Origin: an uncultured Muribaculum sp.
GTDB taxonomy: Bacteria > Bacteroidota > Bacteroidia > Bacteroidales > Muribaculaceae
Assembly (NCBI GenBank): GCA_947573015.1
Contig: CANPDS010000092.1
Coordinates: 1-8,934 of the forward strand
Length of the DNA: 8,934 nt
Direction: 5' to 3'
Shown in pieces: positions 1 through 6,759 of this stretch. Numbering within the stretch: the first letter of the stretch is position 1; every line of letters begins with the position of its first letter. A program made the translations under genes and the position numbers. The notes beneath the pieces are model-generated. The model did no database searches. It saw only the letters and a program-made list of their open reading frames with translations, and was not told where the DNA came from.

Positions 1-60
1 GGGAGCTGCGTCACCTTCGTGAACGTAGCCGCATACTGTGCAGATAAATTTCTTGCTCAT
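1..60 (-). CDS. Rubredoxin or reverse-rubrerythrin-type protein, N-terminal 20 codons only
   Basis: Read on the minus strand from an ATG at 60-58, the first 20 codons run off the left edge of the window. The peptide begins MSKKFICTVCGYVHEG and contains a CxxCGY iron-binding knuckle at residues 7-12 (C7, C10), the first half of a rubredoxin Fe(Cys)4 site. This start resembles both small rubredoxins and the reverse rubrerythrins of anaerobes, in which the rubredoxin domain precedes the diiron four-helix domain and the protein reduces peroxide. The visible part cannot separate the two. A promoter-like element lies about 70 bp upstream (130-161), so the gene is probably transcribed on its own and not from the pepT-miaA operon, which ends in a terminator before it. 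I am confident of the rubredoxin knuckle and not of the full product. Confidence 0.75.
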   Translation of the reverse strand, partial: MSKKFICTVCGYVHEGDAAP

Positions 61-129
61 GTTGTGATAATTATAGTTAGTTGGTTTATAGTCGAATACA
101 GAGAGAAGTGACAAACAATGTCTGTTTGG

Positions 130-161
130 CAAAATTGCATAATTTTATTTAAATAGACAAA
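130..161 (-). promoter_or_regulatory. Bacteroidetes-type promoter for the rubredoxin-like gene
   Basis: On the minus strand a TTTG (158-161) is followed after exactly 20 nt by CAATTTTG (130-137), which matches the -7 consensus TAnnTTTG except at its first base. Transcription would start near 123, giving a leader of about 60 nt before the ATG at 60. The spacing matches the other promoters in this window. The -7 mismatch lowers confidence. Confidence 0.5.
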
Positions 162-196
162 TATTTCAAAGGCGATTTATCGACATCAAGGCAGGG

Positions 197-251
197 AAAA
201 ATCCGATAACTCTGATATCTCGGAGCACTCGGCGATATCAGATAATTTCGG
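197..251 (-). terminator. Intrinsic terminator downstream of miaA
   Basis: On the minus strand, starting 5 nt after the miaA stop codon, a hairpin has an outer CCGA/TCGG pair (248-251 with 203-206) and a perfect 9-bp inner stem (234-242 with 211-219, sequence tctgatatc/gatatcaga), separated by a short imperfect section. The 3' arm is followed directly by five T residues (minus strand, 197-201). The position just after the end of the operon supports a transcription terminator. Confidence 0.65.
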
Positions 252-256
252 AGAAC

Positions 257-1156
257 TCAGAGGAGTTGGAGGGCTTGAGGCAGGAGGGTCCGGGAGGGAT
301 CGAGACGGTGGAGGTCGGTATCGCGGCGCAGCCATGTAAGCTGCTTCTTGGCATATACACGTGTGTTTTTGGCAATGCGCGCCACTGCGGTGGCATAGTC
401 CATGGTCCCGTCGAAGTAGGCAAACAACTCCTTGTAGCCAACGGTATTGAGCGAGTTGAGATGGCGCAACGGATATACACGCCGTGCCTCATCAAGCATT
501 CCGGCTGCGAGCATGGCATCAACACGCCGGTTTATCCTGTTGAAAAGCTCCTCCCACGGATAGTCTATCATCATCTTCACGATACGGAACGGACGCTCCT
601 TCACCGCTCCCACACGGAGTGTGGAGTATGGCTGTCCGGCCTCGATTGATATCTCTATGGCATGTATCAGGCGGCGATGATTGCTCAGATCAGCGGTAGC
701 AAGATAGTCGGGATCAAGATTGCGCAAGGTGGCTCGCAGTCCCTCCAGCCCTTCCCTCTCATATAGCGCGAGGATATCGGCACGCACCTGCGGCGATATG
801 GTGGGGAGCTGATCTATGCCCCGGCATACGGCATCGACATACATCATCGAACCACCACACATCACAGCACATCCGTCGCGGGCGAACAACGTTGGCAGAA
901 GCGCCATTACATCTTCCTCATAGCGTGCGGCGCTATAGTATTCATCAAGCCCGAGCATAGCTATGAAATGATGGCGCACACGCGCAAGCTCATCGGCGGT
1001 AGGAGCGGCTGTGCCGATGGGTATATCGCGGAAAAGCTGGCGCGAGTCGGCCGAGATGATATCGCATCCCAGCCTCTCGGCCAGCTCTATGGAAAGCGCC
1101 GTCTTACCGGACCCGGTCGGTCCGGTGACGACGATCAGTGTTGGCAATGAATGCAT
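257..1156 (-). CDS. miaA: tRNA dimethylallyltransferase MiaA
   Basis: MiaA transfers a dimethylallyl group from DMAPP to N6 of adenosine 37 in tRNAs that read codons starting with U, the first step to ms2i6A, and it acts in the cytoplasm. The 299-residue length is normal for the family. Visible signatures are the P-loop GPTGSGKT (residues 12-19), the DSRQ motif (37-40, with the conserved Asp expected to act as general base), the RHHF segment (61-64), the GGS/Y motif (101-106), NTVGYKEL (237-244) and the C-terminal NTRVYAKKQLTWLRRD block (264-279) that contacts tRNA. The start ATG is the only one before the P-loop and leaves the usual short N-terminus. It lies 19 bp after the pepT stop, so the two genes are probably co-transcribed. 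Bacteroidetes often carry two MiaA paralogues, and I cannot say which one this is. Confidence 0.96.
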   Translation of the reverse strand: MHSLPTLIVVTGPTGSGKTALSIELAERLGCDIISADSRQLFRDIPIGTAAPTADELARVRHHFIAMLGLDEYYSAARYEEDVMALLPTLFARDGCAVMCGGSMMYVDAVCRGIDQLPTISPQVRADILALYEREGLEGLRATLRNLDPDYLATADLSNHRRLIHAIEISIEAGQPYSTLRVGAVKERPFRIVKMMIDYPWEELFNRINRRVDAMLAAGMLDEARRVYPLRHLNSLNTVGYKELFAYFDGTMDYATAVARIAKNTRVYAKKQLTWLRRDTDLHRLDPSRTLLPQALQLL

Positions 1157-1175
1157 TTCAGCCCGTTAGAGCTTG

Positions 1176-2402
1176 TTAATCTTGCTTTTCAGCCACGAGG
1201 CGTGCTATCTCCACGATTACCTGAGTAGCCTTCTCCATCGAAGGGATGGGCACAAACTCATAGCGTCCGTGGAAATTGAGGCCTCCGGCAAAGATATTCG
1301 GGCACGGCAGGCCTTTGAATGACAGCTGTGCTCCGTCTGTTCCACCACGGATAGGCACCACGTGGGGTGTCACGCCTACATTGCGCATAGCCTCCTCGGC
1401 AAAATCCACCACATACTTCACAGGCTCGATCTTCTCGCGCATGTTGTAGTATTGATCCTTGATCTCGATGGAAGCACAGTTGGGAAACTCGCTGTTGACC
1501 TTGCGCACGAGATGCTCAAGCTCTTTCTTGCGGCGCTCGAAGCGATCGCGGTCATGATCGCGTATAATATATGTGATTGTGGTTTTCTCGACATTGCCTT
1601 CGGTGGCTATGAGATGGTAGAATCCTTCGTAGCCTTCGGTGTGCTCGGGGGTCTCCCATCGAGGTAGCATCGACATAAACTGGTTGGCGATACGCTGCGA
1701 GTTGATCATCTTGTGTTTGGCGTAGCCGGGATGTACGTTGCGTCCGGTGAATGTCACCTTGGCCACAGCAGCGTTGAAGTTCTCATACTCGAGCTCGCCG
1801 ATCTCGCCACCATCCATGGTATAGGCCCAGTCGGCTCCAAACTTCTCCACGTCGAATTTGTGCGCACCCTGTCCGATCTCCTCGTCGGGATTGAAGGCTA
1901 TGCGTATCTTGCCATGCTTGATTTCAGGATGTGCCTGCATGTAGGCCACGGCGGTTATGATTTCGGCGATACCGGCCTTGTCGTCGGCACCGAGCAGTGT
2001 GGTACCGTCAGTAACAATCAGAGCCTGACCCTTATAGTGGTCGAGCTCGGGAAATTCTCTCGGGCTCAGCACGATGCCAAGCTCGGCATTGAGTGTCACC
2101 GGCTGTCCGTCGTAATCCTCGATGATGCGGGGACTTACGTGGCGTCCGCTCATATCGGGGGATGTGTCGAGATGCGCGATAAAGCCTACGGTAGGCACAG
2201 GTTTGTCGGTGTTTGCCGGCAACGTAGCCATCAGATAACCGTTATCGTCAAGGCTGATATCTTCGAGGCCCATCTTGATCAATTCCTGCTCAAGATGCTG
2301 GGCAAAAATCATCTGTCCCGGAGTGGAGGGCCACAGATTGGTGAGTTCGTCGCTCTGGGTGTCGAACTTCACATACTGTAAAAAGCGGTCTACTACGTTC
2401 AT
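1176..2402 (-). CDS. pepT: Peptidase T (tripeptide aminopeptidase)
   Basis: PepT is a cytoplasmic dizinc aminopeptidase of the M20B family that removes the N-terminal residue from tripeptides. At 408 residues it has family length. The metal-site and catalytic residues are all present: H77 and D79 in AHLDTSPD, D140 in LGADDKAG, E174 (general base) and E175 in NPDEEIGQG, D197 in YTMDGGE, and H378 in GGLNFHGRYEF. The dimerisation-domain RNVHPG motif (221-226) and the RGGTDGAQLSF block (352-362) are also intact. It is the first gene of a minus-strand operon with miaA and has a very good promoter 31 nt upstream (2433-2463). Nothing suggests a link with the phage-like genes that diverge from it. 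Confidence 0.97.
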   Translation of the reverse strand: MNVVDRFLQYVKFDTQSDELTNLWPSTPGQMIFAQHLEQELIKMGLEDISLDDNGYLMATLPANTDKPVPTVGFIAHLDTSPDMSGRHVSPRIIEDYDGQPVTLNAELGIVLSPREFPELDHYKGQALIVTDGTTLLGADDKAGIAEIITAVAYMQAHPEIKHGKIRIAFNPDEEIGQGAHKFDVEKFGADWAYTMDGGEIGELEYENFNAAVAKVTFTGRNVHPGYAKHKMINSQRIANQFMSMLPRWETPEHTEGYEGFYHLIATEGNVEKTTITYIIRDHDRDRFERRKKELEHLVRKVNSEFPNCASIEIKDQYYNMREKIEPVKYVVDFAEEAMRNVGVTPHVVPIRGGTDGAQLSFKGLPCPNIFAGGLNFHGRYEFVPIPSMEKATQVIVEIARLVAEKQD

Positions 2403-2432
2403 ATCGGTAGAGTTAGGGATGTATTATCTCCA

Positions 2433-2463
2433 CAAAGATATGATTTTTCGTCGAGATTAGCAA
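2433..2463 (-). promoter_or_regulatory. Promoter of the pepT-miaA operon
   Basis: On the minus strand the -7 box TATCTTTG (2433-2440) matches TAnnTTTG perfectly, and TTG (2461-2463) lies 20 nt upstream at the -33 position. Transcription would start near 2426, leaving a leader of about 24 nt. The placement just before pepT supports it. Confidence 0.7.
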
Positions 2464-2511
2464 TACACAAGCCCTAAAAACCTGATAGCCTTTCGATTGC
2501 ATTTCAACAAT

Positions 2512-2547
2512 AAAAATATTGTAAAAATAATTGTCAAAAATATTTGG
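2512..2547 (+). repeat. Three tandem A-tract units next to the phage-island promoter
   Basis: Three similar units follow one another: aaaaatattgt (2512-2522), aaaaataattgt (2523-2534) and aaaaatatttgg (2536-2547). Their starts are 11 and 13 bp apart, close to one helical turn, and the last unit contains the -33 TTTG of the rightward promoter. The first unit is also part of a small inverted repeat (acaata/tattgt, 2507-2522). The placement fits intrinsically curved DNA, an UP-like element or a repeated operator. The function is inferred from position only. Confidence 0.5.
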
Positions 2548-2574
2548 AGATTCAAAATTTCAATCATATCTTTG
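2543..2574 (+). promoter_or_regulatory. Promoter of the phage head island
   Basis: TTTG (2543-2546), then exactly 20 nt, then TATCTTTG (2567-2574) is a perfect match to the Bacteroidetes housekeeping promoter. Transcription would begin near 2581 and give a leader of about 70 nt before the first gene. No other convincing promoter is seen before the following four genes, so they probably form one operon. Confidence 0.75.
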
Positions 2575-2652
2575 CAATGTCATAAAGACAAAACAAACAC
2601 CCCGACACAAGTCGTTTTAACAATCAACCCATTTTATTAACCTTTCAACTTA

Positions 2653-2964
2653 ATGTCAACTATGAACACGACACCATCGCCAGCGGTGGAGCCACACACT
2701 CCACCGGGCCCACCATCCATCACACCAACTCCACCCAATCCCGAACCAGGCGTCACAAGCGGCATCCAGCCTATCGCAGACAATGATCCACGCGACACCG
2801 AACGCGCATATCTGCGTGGTTATCTGCAGGGACTCAACGAGAAAGCCGCAAAAATAATGCGACAGCCCGACGAGGGTGAAGAGCCATATCCCGAAGGGCA
2901 GAATGGCTCACCCATCACCCCCGATCCTTTCTTTCTCCCGGCACCATATTCGGTGTGGGACTAA
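2653..2964 (+). CDS. Proline-rich small protein upstream of the capsid gene, function unknown
   Basis: This is a 103-residue protein with no signal peptide or membrane segment. Residues 1-45 are rich in Pro, Thr and Ser (runs such as HTPPGPPSITPTPPNPEP) and are probably disordered. A short charged, helix-prone segment follows (about residues 47-70, DTERAYLRGYLQGLNEKAAK), and then a second Pro-rich tail ending PYSVWD. It is the first gene of the island, 61 bp before the capsid gene, a position where phages often place a scaffold, decoration or assembly factor. It is small for a scaffold and I do not recognise the family. A second in-frame ATG at 2662 is preceded by caact, as at the capsid start, so the real protein may be 100 residues. 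Confidence 0.7.
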   Translation: MSTMNTTPSPAVEPHTPPGPPSITPTPPNPEPGVTSGIQPIADNDPRDTERAYLRGYLQGLNEKAAKIMRQPDEGEEPYPEGQNGSPITPDPFFLPAPYSVWD

Positions 2965-3025
2965 CCACAATCGAATTGCAAATTTACAACAAACCCCATT
3001 TTTTTTATTTTAATCAATTCCAACT

Positions 3026-4240
3026 ATGGAAACAATCACAACAACCCATGCCAACCATATGGTTGGTGGCCCGCTCACCGCAGCGACAGTAGAAACAATC
3101 GACAACGGCTTTCTGCTTCCCGACATCGACAAGCGCCTTTTGAAGATACGCCCCATGTCGACACCCATCGACCAGATATCACGCTCGGCACGCGCCCGCA
3201 GCACAGCCTCGATGGAAGTGCAATATTTTGCCGTTGACAACCGGCCTATGTCATCACCTGTCACATCCTTCACCTCCGACGGCAGCGAATGCACATTCAC
3301 CCTACCGTCGAAGCAGGAAGTCAAGGCATTCGCAATCACCGACACAATATTGCTGACAGGCCCTATGGCCGACGGAAAGCCTCATACATTCTATGTGACA
3401 GGAGTCAGCGGCAAGGATGTAATATGCACATACATCGGCCCTGACGCCAACTTCAATCCCACCGACCAGACTGGCGACAACACAATAGTGAGAATGGGTC
3501 GGGCAGCCGCCGAGCTCGATGTGCAAACTCCGCAGACCACCTTCATACCACGCTCTCAAAACAATTTCTGCCAGATCTTCAAGTCGCAGGTCGAACTCGG
3601 ATCGCTGCTCAGCGGAGGCCTAAAGCAAGCCGAAGTGTCATTCACCGACCAGCAGGAAGCAGCCATCATCGACATGCGTCTGGGCATGGAGCGCAATTTC
3701 CTGTTCGGATCAAAGCGCAAGATCGCCGGCGAGAATGGCAACACATACTTCACTGAGGGTATATGGCATCAGGCGGCAAAAGAGTTTGAACTTCCGGGCA
3801 ACATCGACTCCACGATATTCATCGAACTGTGCCGGCAGGCATTCACCGGCCATGGAGGGGCCTCGCGCAAGGTGCTTATCGGCGGCTCGAAGTGCGTAAA
3901 GTCGCTCGCCACCCCTTCGGCCGGCTCAACCATAAAGCAGGTTGGATCGGTGGAGACTGAGATACACTGGGGCCTCAACCTCAAGGTAATCTCCACAAAC
4001 TTCGGAACTCTCTATGTGGTACACAGCGAGACCTTCGATCTCTGCGGACATGAGGGCGACGGAATGATCATCGACCCCGAATATCTACAGAAATATGTGA
4101 GAATACCCTTCTCGGCCATGCAGCTCGACCTTAAGAAAAGCGGACAGCGCAACAGCGACGCCGTGGTGCTAACGGAGGCCTCCTGCCTGGTGCTCCGCTA
4201 TCCGGAGGCCCACATGCGTCTCGTGGCAAAACGTTCGTAA
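3026..4240 (+). CDS. Phage major capsid protein, SU10/DUF5309-like HK97 fold
   Basis: The 404-residue protein has the length and sequence flavour of SU10-type major capsid proteins found in phages of Bacteroidetes. Typical features are an N-terminal segment leading to DIDKRLLKIRPMSTPIDQIS (33-52), a Gly- and Asp-rich beta insertion (about 80-160), the segment EAAIIDMRLGMERNFLFGSK (211-230) followed by TEGIWHQ (243-249), the segment HGGASRKVLIGGSKCVKSL (276-294), and a C-terminal FGTLYVVHSETFD / LTEASCLVLRYPEAH pattern (326-338, 382-396). Such subunits form the icosahedral shell. The frame is intact and ends with a basic tail. It follows the Pro-rich gene by 61 bp and precedes the connector-like gene by 21 bp. 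An encapsulin is unlikely because a portal gene lies two genes downstream. The assignment is by remembered family pattern, not by a search. Confidence 0.85.
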   Translation: METITTTHANHMVGGPLTAATVETIDNGFLLPDIDKRLLKIRPMSTPIDQISRSARARSTASMEVQYFAVDNRPMSSPVTSFTSDGSECTFTLPSKQEVKAFAITDTILLTGPMADGKPHTFYVTGVSGKDVICTYIGPDANFNPTDQTGDNTIVRMGRAAAELDVQTPQTTFIPRSQNNFCQIFKSQVELGSLLSGGLKQAEVSFTDQQEAAIIDMRLGMERNFLFGSKRKIAGENGNTYFTEGIWHQAAKEFELPGNIDSTIFIELCRQAFTGHGGASRKVLIGGSKCVKSLATPSAGSTIKQVGSVETEIHWGLNLKVISTNFGTLYVVHSETFDLCGHEGDGMIIDPEYLQKYVRIPFSAMQLDLKKSGQRNSDAVVLTEASCLVLRYPEAHMRLVAKRS

Positions 4241-4261
4241 CACATCTGATACCTGCAAATC

Positions 4262-4801
4262 ATGTCAGCCCTGCATCTCACCAAAGATGAAATGATGGCA
4301 GAATGGCGACTGCGTGCACTTCCCGATGCAGCCAACGCCCACTGCACCATCACTATCTACGATGGTCTTGATATAGAGACACATCTGCTGGCCAGAATGC
4401 GGACATGGTATGTAGATCTCATTCACAATGCACCGCCGGAGCTACTGGCTCCGGTGGACATTGCCGGAGAGATCAGCATCCAGAACGCCTCTGACGGATC
4501 GGGATGGTTCAGCCTGCCCAAAAACGCGATACGACTGTCGAGCCTCAGATTGGAAGGGTGGCCGTCAGGGGCACTGATCATCCATGACGCCTCGGCTCCG
4601 GGAGCATCGCTACAGCTTTCCGGGCGTCAGCGCTCCGACCATCGCTCGCCGGTGGCCGTTGTCGACGGCACTACTGTAAGGATATTCAATCCTGCGCCAG
4701 AGGCATCGCTGATACCGCTGGAATGCACCGCCATCGTCGACACGCCCGATATGTACCATATTGACGAGCGCGCCTTATCCACCATACAATCATTATATTG
4801 A
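4262..4801 (+). CDS. Probable head-tail connector or neck protein
   Basis: This 179-residue soluble protein has no signal peptide. Residues 1-60 look helical (LTKDEMMAEWRLRALPDAAN, then HLLARMRTWYVDLIHNAPPELL). The middle carries WFSLPKNAIRLSSLRLEGWP (82-101), and residues 129-142 (SPVAVVDGTTVRIF) form a likely beta hairpin. The 'LP-x-RL-S-L-W' middle followed by a 'PV-G' hairpin resembles structural proteins of Bacteroides podovirus-like and crAss-like phages that sit next to the portal or neck, and its place between capsid and portal fits a connector. It ends 7 bp before the portal start, so translation is probably coupled. The family match is by pattern memory and could be wrong. An uncharacterised minor head protein is the main alternative. 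Confidence 0.55.
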   Translation: MSALHLTKDEMMAEWRLRALPDAANAHCTITIYDGLDIETHLLARMRTWYVDLIHNAPPELLAPVDIAGEISIQNASDGSGWFSLPKNAIRLSSLRLEGWPSGALIIHDASAPGASLQLSGRQRSDHRSPVAVVDGTTVRIFNPAPEASLIPLECTAIVDTPDMYHIDERALSTIQSLY

Positions 4802-4808
4802 ATAAACT

Positions 4809-6143
4809 ATGAACGACACATTACTCTCCCGGGCACGCGCTGCCTGGGAAGCATGCGCCACCCTCAGAGGAAGGCGTCTGCGCTACAAGCGCTACACTTT
4901 CGGACGCCAATGGCACGATCCTTGTGTGCTCGACAACGGTTCTGTGAGCACAGAGCGAGACCATCTGATAGCCAACGGCTATATGCCCGTGACCAACAAC
5001 ATCATACGGCAACTGGTGAAGACCATCACCGGATGTTTCCGCGATAGCGCCGCACAATCGGCGGCGCTATCGGCCACGGTCGACACCGATGCAGCCACCT
5101 TTCAGGAGTTTCTCATCTCCGGCTGCGCCATACAGCGCATATACAACGGCGTGATAACGCCAGTGAGTCCGGCTCGTTTCTTCATCGACCGTCTTCAAAA
5201 TGCCGACGGAAAAGGTTCCGAACTGATGGGCGAGCTTCACGACATGTCGCTCTCGGCGCTAATCGAGCGATTCGCCCATGGCGATGCCGGCAGGATGCAG
5301 ATGCTCCGTGCCGCATACCGTCGCCATGCAGCCGATATGTCGCCGGAGGCTGTGCTCCCGAGAATCGGTGAAAGCGCCGACGACACCATCTCGTTCGACT
5401 CATCGGAGCGCCCGGCAACATTGAGGGTGTTCGAGATCTGGAGCCGCGAATGCCGCCGTAGGTTGCGTGTGCACGATCCGCTTACAGGCTCTCTGACAAT
5501 TACTGATGCCGATGCCGAAAAACGTCTGCGGGCCACCAACCGCAAGCGCGAACGCCGCGGCGAGGCACCCCTGCAATGGCGGCTGTCGATCGAGGTGCAA
5601 TGGGTGTGCCGCTATATGACCACTGACGGCCGAGTGCTTGATACAATAGCTGCGCAGCATCATCCTTATGCCATGTGTTTCTATCCGATGATCGACGGCG
5701 AGGTGCATTCTTTCGTGGAAGATATAATCGACCAGCAGCACAACATCAACTGGCTGATGACCCTCAACGACCGGATGCTGTCGCAGGCGGCGAAAGGAGT
5801 AGTGCTATTTCCCGAAAATCAGTTTTCGGCACAGATGCCGGCCTCGATGGTGGCCGAAAAGATGCGCGAGCCTGACGGAATAGTAGTGTACAGGCCAGAA
5901 GCCGGTGTGCCAGGTCCGCAGCAGGTGATGACATCGGTAAATACCGTGGGCACGCAACAGATGCTCGACACACAGCTGCGCCTGATGCGTGAGGTGAGCG
6001 GCGTAGGCGATGCCCTGCGTGGCCAGACGCCGTCGGCCACCACCTCTGCTTCACTCTATGAAAGCCAACAGCAGGGACAACTGCTGGCCCTGCGCGATCT
6101 TCTCGACACATTCATGGCATATCTGCGACGACGCAAACTGTAA
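4809..6143 (+). CDS. Phage portal protein, short form
   Basis: Portals form the dodecameric ring at one capsid vertex through which DNA is packaged. This 444-residue protein has the signatures of portals in Bacteroidales prophages: RYKRYTFGRQWHDP (25-38), PVTNNIIRQLVKTITG (60-75), VHDPLTGSL (221-229), HHPYAMCFYPMIDGEVHSFV (284-303) with IIDQQHNINWLMTLNDRM (306-323), AKGVVLFPENQ (328-338), PDGIVVYRPEAGVPGPQQV (355-373), and EVSGVGDALRGQTPS (395-409) followed by TSASLYESQQQ (412-422). The chain stops about 20 residues after this last motif, whereas relatives I remember continue for roughly another hundred. No continuation is visible in another frame after 6143. It starts 7 bp after the connector-like gene. 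The portal assignment is solid, the functional state is uncertain. Confidence 0.85.
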   Translation: MNDTLLSRARAAWEACATLRGRRLRYKRYTFGRQWHDPCVLDNGSVSTERDHLIANGYMPVTNNIIRQLVKTITGCFRDSAAQSAALSATVDTDAATFQEFLISGCAIQRIYNGVITPVSPARFFIDRLQNADGKGSELMGELHDMSLSALIERFAHGDAGRMQMLRAAYRRHAADMSPEAVLPRIGESADDTISFDSSERPATLRVFEIWSRECRRRLRVHDPLTGSLTITDADAEKRLRATNRKRERRGEAPLQWRLSIEVQWVCRYMTTDGRVLDTIAAQHHPYAMCFYPMIDGEVHSFVEDIIDQQHNINWLMTLNDRMLSQAAKGVVLFPENQFSAQMPASMVAEKMREPDGIVVYRPEAGVPGPQQVMTSVNTVGTQQMLDTQLRLMREVSGVGDALRGQTPSATTSASLYESQQQGQLLALRDLLDTFMAYLRRRKL

Positions 6144-6218
6144 ACTCAGATATCCCGTAGTGTTCTGAATACTCCGTCTCCTCCGGGATCTACAAACCAA
6201 TCACAATAAACTATTGCT

Positions 6219-6590
6219 ATGAAACACACACAGTTTCTCCCTCTCCTCATGCCGCTGGCCCTATGGGCATGCACGCGAACAGTGTATATGCCCACAGCCC
6301 ACACCTCCACCACCCATGCAGCGAGCGCACGCACCGATACTCTCGTGGTGCTCGACAGCGTGGTGGTGGAGCCTCGCGGCGACACTGTATACCATACGCG
6401 CGAACGCACCGTATACCGCACATCAACGCTGCGCGACACACTGCTCATGGAACGCACCGACACAGTGACCGTAGTCATACCGGCTCAGCCGACAACGTCA
6501 GACCGCACAAACATATGGCGGCGCATTGCCATCGGAGCCGGGGCCGCTGCAATCGCTCTGTTGTGGCTCCTGCGCCGTTTGCGAAGATAA
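6219..6590 (+). CDS. Small lipoprotein with C-terminal membrane anchor, candidate unimolecular spanin
   Basis: The 123-residue protein starts with a lipoprotein signal (MKHTQFLPLLMPLALWAC), with the lipobox LWAC at 15-18 and Cys18 as lipidation site. Trp at -2 is unusual. A periplasmic stretch of about 80 residues follows, made of repeated D-T/S-V/L steps (D40, D46, D55, D73, D81), which is probably extended or beta. It ends in a hydrophobic segment (about 103-118) flanked by Arg, with the tail RRLRR. An outer-membrane lipid anchor joined to an inner-membrane helix in one chain is the architecture of a unimolecular spanin (as in phage T1), which fuses the two membranes at lysis. Similar lipoproteins occur in Bacteroides prophages beside an amidase, but none is present here. 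It is 75 bp after the portal gene, so co-transcription is likely. A structural envelope lipoprotein remains possible. Confidence 0.6.
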   Translation: MKHTQFLPLLMPLALWACTRTVYMPTAHTSTTHAASARTDTLVVLDSVVVEPRGDTVYHTRERTVYRTSTLRDTLLMERTDTVTVVIPAQPTTSDRTNIWRRIAIGAGAAAIALLWLLRRLRR

Positions 6591-6713
6591 TACCACCATC
6601 CGTATCACGGCTTATCCGTACCCATTGTTCCAGCGAGATCAAAGCGACAGCAGAGACCAAAAATGTATAGCGTAAAAGCATTTAAAGAGTGGTGAAAACG
6701 CGCTTGAAGGCAA

Positions 6714-6741
6714 CAGTGTTTTTTTGGCAAAAAAAAAGCTG
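6714..6741. terminator. A/T-rich hairpin, weak candidate terminator between the island and the carboxylase
   Basis: A seven-T run (6719-6725), GGC (6726-6728) and a nine-A run (6729-6737) are framed by cag (6714-6716) and ctg (6739-6741), so the segment can fold on either strand. The stem is almost all A:T and is not followed by a T run on the plus strand, so it would be a poor terminator for the island. It may instead be upstream sequence for the carboxylase promoter. Confidence 0.3.
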
Positions 6742-6759
6742 ATTTCCAATAAAAATTTG

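Noticed and set aside
1713..2381. 222-aa open frame antisense to pepT
   Set aside because: It is covered by the intact pepT gene, whose catalytic residues are all present, and shows no family features.
3026..4240. Encapsulin nanocompartment as an alternative for the capsid protein
   Set aside because: Encapsulins are usually shorter and sit beside a cargo enzyme. Here a portal and a connector-like gene follow, and the sequence pattern is of SU10-type phage capsids.
6152..6189. Inverted repeat atcccg/cgggat between portal and spanin-like genes as a terminator
   Set aside because: The stem is only 6 bp with a 26-nt loop and has no following T run.
6146..6478. 110-aa minus-strand frame rich in Val, Ser and Arg opposite the spanin-like gene
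   Set aside because: The D-T-V repeats of the plus-strand lipoprotein produce this pattern on the other strand, and the lipobox plus membrane helix favour the plus strand.
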